64,000 nucleotides of DNA, taken from the NCBI RefSeq assembly GCF_029962835.1, contig NC_080582.1, forward strand, positions 24,250,032 through 24,314,031. The letters are read 5' to 3'. Origin of the DNA: Magnolia sinica (Eukaryota > Streptophyta > Magnoliopsida > Magnoliales > Magnoliaceae). Below are positions 60,840-64,000 of this stretch, piece after piece (position 1 is the first letter of the stretch; each line of letters opens with the position of its first letter). The notes beneath the pieces were generated by a model, which was given only the letters and a program-made list of their open reading frames with translations, did no database searches and had not been told where the DNA came from. Position numbers and translations under genes: made by a program.

Positions 60840-61307
60840 CTGTGAAGTGAATGAAATTGACCGCGAAGTGAATGAAATTGACTACGAAGTGAATATAGTG
60901 AATGAAATTGACTGCGAAGTGAATGAAATTGAACGCGAATTTAATGAAATTGACCGCAAAGTGAATGAAATGCACCATGAAGTGAATGAAATTAACAGCG
61001 AAGTGAATGAAATTGACCGCGAAGTGAATGAAATTGACTGCGAAGTGAATAAAATTGACTGCGAAGTTAATGAAATTGATTGCGAAGTGAATGAAGTGAA
61101 TAAAAGTGACTACGAAGTAAATGAAATTCACTATGAAGTGAATGAAATTGACCGCGAACTGATTGAAATTGACCATGAAGTAAATAAAATTTACCGAGAA
61201 GTGAACGAAGTGAATGAAATTGACCACGAAGTGAATGAAATTCACTGCCAAGTGAATGAAATTAACTACGAAGTGAATGAAATTCACCACGAAGTGAATG
61301 AAATGGA
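60840..61307. repeat. 21-bp minisatellite array 2, copy B
   Basis: About 21 units; longer than the copy A array by several units. Plus frame 60847-61326 (159 codons) and minus frame 60814-61317 (167 codons) are both open along nearly the whole array. Confidence 0.95.
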
Positions 61308-62265
61308 TTTTCAACAATCGACATAATGAAATATTGGAAAATAACCAGGTTGGTTGGCTAAAGTAGCTTCTCCTACCCCAAAATCATATAAGGTACATCA
61401 AGTAACTCATTCTGGTTTAAGAGATATGCTTGTTAAATGAATAAACAAAGAAGTGAATAAAAAAAAAGAGAAAAATATTTTTATATGTTTATAAATACAT
61501 GTTTACATAAATATCTATTAGAGAAAAATTTAGGGAGAAAAAAGTTCTTCTTGTAAATAAATAAATAAATAAAAACTAGACAGAGTGTCGCGGCACTACT
61601 GCTAAACCGGTGGTAGTACCACCGCATATAAGAGAAAGTGGATTGGTTGGTACAAGTTTTGTGGGTCTTATCATGAGGTACGTGTTATATCCAAACCATC
61701 CATCCATTTGGTGAGCTCGTATTAAGGCTTGAGATGAAAAATAAGACAGATCTAACTATTAAGTGGACCACACTATAAAAAAGTAGTGGGGGATTGAAAG
61801 TCTACCATTGAAACCCTTTTAGGGGTGATAGAAGTTTTGGATCAATATGAAATTTGTTTTTCCTCTTCATCCAGGTCTTTGTGACCTTATAAATAGATTG
61901 GATGGAAAATAAACGTTATGGTGGGCCCTACAAAATTTTTAATGGTGAAAATCAATTTCCCCGCTACTATTTGTGGTGTGGTCTGATTCTTTTTTTTTTT
62001 TAATGCTCTCAAATGATTTTGAAATATAGATGAACGTTGTGGATATAATAAATACATAAATGTGAGGCCTATGTAATTTTGATCTCTTTTGAACGGGTTG
62101 TACAACTCTGAGTTCAAGGAGCATTAGCGCTCGTCTTCGCACACCAGCCAATCCACTTCCGAAAAAGAGACAAGGGTATTTTGGTCCGGTGAAAAGCTGT
62201 CCGTGAAGGAGAGAAGCATTACGGGAAGGTAAGTTTGGCCGGGAATACGGTATGTGGCTCGAAAG
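61308..62265. other. Right part of inverted-repeat element, copy B
   Basis: Non-coding. Short remnant of the (TA)n site, GC-rich stem near 61590-61625, dispersed repeat at 61730-62110, right inverted repeat from about 62165. Confidence 0.6.
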
Positions 62266-62306
62266 TGAGAAGTACCGGGGGAAAAAGCTTCAATTAAAAC
62301 TCCTGG

Positions 62307-62993
62307 AAATCACGACTAGTATACTTACCATTTATAAATGGTCGTGATATAGTTTTCAGCAAAAACAAGGTCGTGATATCTGGTCAAATAGTTTTCAGCC
62401 AAAAGTAGGCAGATATTCTCTTAATTATTCTAAGCATTTTTCACCTTCCCGAAGCAAAATGGATGAAGAGTTATAATCACATTAAAACTTACCGGGGATT
62501 TCGACCGTCGATCTGATGGTACGTCCGTTTTGAGTTCTGACGGTCTGGATTACTTAAATTTTGATTGAGCCTTTTTAATCCATCTCGGCCATGAAACTGT
62601 GCGCGACCTGCTCTACATCACGGCATGAGGATATTATGCATGTTCACTTTATCTTCAAACAATTAGGGCCACCATTTCGGTTATCCAAGCGATTGATCCG
62701 ATGCAACCCAGCACAGATGGCCCACTTGCCAGTAAACTGACAAAATGATCTTACCATCCAATATTTACCTCCTTTTGTTGGAATATACATTTATGTTGTC
62801 TCCATCCACACCATTGGTTATCATTGTCCTTTCAGTTTGTTGTTCTTCCTTCTTTCTTCAAATAAATGGACGCTTATGATTCGTATCATCACATTCCTCT
62901 TGTCCCTTGTAGGGCGACGAATTTTACCACATACACCATCGTGCCGGAGAGAAAACCGCTATCCCTATATTCACCGCTCAGACCATAAGCGTC
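62307..62993. other. Upstream intergenic region of the UGT gene
   Basis: Single-copy-looking, no repeat family or other gene seen. An inverted pair ATCACGAC/GTCGTGAT lies at about 62308-62347. A TATATT word sits at about 62966. Probably promoter DNA of the UGT, by position only. Confidence 0.5.
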
Positions 62994-63000
62994 TATAAAA
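62994..63000 (+). promoter_or_regulatory. TATA box candidate of UGT gene
   Basis: TATAAAA, 40 bases before the ATG. Plant transcription usually starts about 30 bases downstream, which would leave a 5' leader of only about 5-10 bases. Either the leader is very short or a different start is used. Confidence 0.55.
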
Positions 63001-63033
63001 TTCCGCGCGGAGAGAGACGCAATCAAACTCAGA

Positions 63034-64000
63034 ATGGCGCACTTCCTTCTCCTAGCCTATCACATGCCTGGCCACATCAACCCCGCACTCCAATTCGCCC
63101 AGCGCCTCATCCATGCAGGTGCCCGCGTCACCTTTCTCACGACCGTCTACGCCTACCGGCGCATGATAAAATCCACCCCGCCCGAAGGGCTATCCTACGC
63201 CACCTTCTCCGACGGCTACGATGACGGCCCAAGTCCCACCGCCGACCTAGCGGAACTCATGGCCCAGTTCAGGCAGCATGGTTCGGAGGCCCTCGCCGAC
63301 CTCATGCGCACCTTAGCAAACGAGCGCCGTCCCGTCACGTGTGTGGTGTACACGCTCCTTCTCCAATGGGCTGCTGACGTTGCACGTAGCCTCAACACCC
63401 CGAACGTGCTCCTCTGGATCCAGCCAGCAACAGTCTTCGCCATTTACTACCACTACTTCCATGGCTACGACGATCTCATCGTCAAGAGCATTGAAAAAGG
63501 CCCTTCTTCTTCCATAAAATTACCAGGGTTGCCACCACTCACCTCCAAAGAACTACCTTCATTCATTATCCCTTCCGCTTCATACGTTTTCATGGCCGCA
63601 TCATTCAGAGAACAGTTTGAGAGGTTGGATAAAGAAGAAAGACCACGTGTTCTCATAAACACGTTCGATGAAGGAGAGCCAGATTCGATCAGAGCTGTTG
63701 ATGGGGTGGACCAGATCTCTGTGGGACCGTTCTTCCCACCGGAGTTCTTTGATGGAAAGAACCTGTCCCATGCCACTGACGGTGGAGAGATGTATAAGAA
63801 TTCAAGAAACTACATTGAGTGGTTGGACTCGAAGCCAGCCTCAACGGTAGTTTATGTCTCCTTTGGCAGTATGGTGGTGTTGCCGAATAATCAGAAGGTA
63901 GAGATTTTAAATGGGTTGCTCGAAAGCAACCGTCCATTCTTGTGGATCATCAGGCCCACTGAGAACGGGGCTGGAATGAATGACGAGACTGAGTTCTGGG
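63034..64000 (+). CDS. UDP-glycosyltransferase, family 1, UGT75-like (5' part, runs off window)
   Basis: The first 322 codons of a uridine-diphosphate-sugar glycosyltransferase, which moves glucose or another sugar onto small molecules in the cytosol. The start is the only ATG before the conserved N-terminus MAHFLLLAYHMPGHINPALQ. His14 (G-H-I-N-P) is the catalytic base, and Asp115 in WAADVAR is the likely partner of the catalytic dyad. The C-terminal domain begins near residue 260 (YIEWLDSKPAS) with VVYVSFGSM at 272-280, then ESNRPFLWIIRP at 297-308. The PSPG sugar-nucleotide box lies beyond the window; full family members have about 450-480 residues. No intron or stop so far. The wording is closest to group L/UGT75 enzymes (anthocyanin 5-O-, crocetin- or hormone-glucosylating members), but the acceptor cannot be told. 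Codons are GC-ending in the first ~150, then mixed. Confidence 0.93.
   Translation, partial: MAHFLLLAYHMPGHINPALQFAQRLIHAGARVTFLTTVYAYRRMIKSTPPEGLSYATFSDGYDDGPSPTADLAELMAQFRQHGSEALADLMRTLANERRPVTCVVYTLLLQWAADVARSLNTPNVLLWIQPATVFAIYYHYFHGYDDLIVKSIEKGPSSSIKLPGLPPLTSKELPSFIIPSASYVFMAASFREQFERLDKEERPRVLINTFDEGEPDSIRAVDGVDQISVGPFFPPEFFDGKNLSHATDGGEMYKNSRNYIEWLDSKPASTVVYVSFGSMVVLPNNQKVEILNGLLESNRPFLWIIRPTENGAGMNDETEFW

Larger units (their letters stand above)
33207..62265. repeat. Tandem segmental duplication, copy B
   Basis: Same-orientation counterpart of 1-29703. If the event was a simple tandem duplication, the repeat unit is 29704-62265 and the counterpart of 29704-33206 lies just left of this window; that is inference. 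Copy B differs in having a Gypsy solo LTR, an extra nested solo LTR and a full-length second Copia. It has shorter (AT)n tracts and a less damaged SIRE Copia. Confidence 0.88.
58297..62306. mobile_element. Inverted-repeat element carrying minisatellite arrays, copy B (both ends present)
   Basis: Left end begins GGAGGAGTTTTGG; right end reads AAAACTCCTGG. Imperfect inverted repeats of about 140 bases follow: TTTTTTCCTACTGTAC pairs with GTACCGGGGGAAAAAG, and CCATGTACC with GGTATGTGG. The internal ~3.7 kb has the two arrays, hairpins and dispersed repeats, and no transposase. No clear target duplication. Probably a non-autonomous DNA transposon, but an inverted duplication of flanking DNA could look similar. 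Confidence 0.58.

Noticed and set aside
1..62265. Independent insertion of the same elements at two loci
   Set aside because: Identical five-base target duplications, shared flanking non-coding DNA and shared small duplications are best explained by one segmental duplication.

Overview
The window is nuclear DNA from a flowering plant. It holds nested LTR retrotransposons of the Copia/SIRE, Copia/Tork-like and chromodomain Gypsy types, a plant LINE-type RNase H remnant, long (AT)n, (GA)n and (A)n tracts, and one host gene, the 5' part of a plant secondary-metabolism UDP-glycosyltransferase. The lineage cannot be fixed from sequence alone. I see no rRNA, tRNA or CRISPR feature.

The main structure is a large tandem segmental duplication. 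Copy A (from before position 1 to about 29703) and copy B (about 33207 to 62265) carry the same elements in the same order. On the minus strand is a decayed SIRE-type Copia whose 5' LTR was hit by a chromodomain Gypsy with giant LTRs (target duplication GTTTC). The same SIRE LTR was hit by a second Copia (target duplication CCAAC). Then come a LINE RNase H remnant split by a solo LTR (GATTT), and a ~4 kb element with inverted ends that carries two arrays of a 21-bp minisatellite. The copies resolved these insertions reciprocally. A keeps the full Gypsy but only a solo LTR of the second Copia. B keeps the full second Copia but only a solo LTR of the Gypsy, and that solo LTR was later invaded by another 4-kb LTR (TGGCG), itself now solo. 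Both insertions therefore predate the duplication, and the LTR recombinations followed it.

Layout: 1-3453 SIRE Copia internal region A (minus); 3454-18946 its LTR with nested Gypsy (4255-17639) and solo Copia LTR (17783-18375); 18947-25536 non-coding DNA with LINE and solo-LTR remnants; 25537-29703 minisatellite-bearing inverted-repeat element A, broken at its right end; 29704-32490 dispersed repeats and a truncated Gypsy-type LTR; 32491-36649 SIRE Copia B; 36650-51784 its LTR with the Gypsy solo LTR, the nested solo LTR and the full Copia; 51785-58296 second copy of the non-coding block; 58297-62306 inverted-repeat element B; 62307-63033 upstream region; 63034-64000 UGT gene, running off the window.

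None of the transposon reading frames is intact. The UGT is the only convincing functional protein gene. The most unusual feature is the 21-bp minisatellite: its plus strand reads as an ideal coiled-coil heptad, its minus strand is open too, and most differences between units look like decay at two CpG sites.
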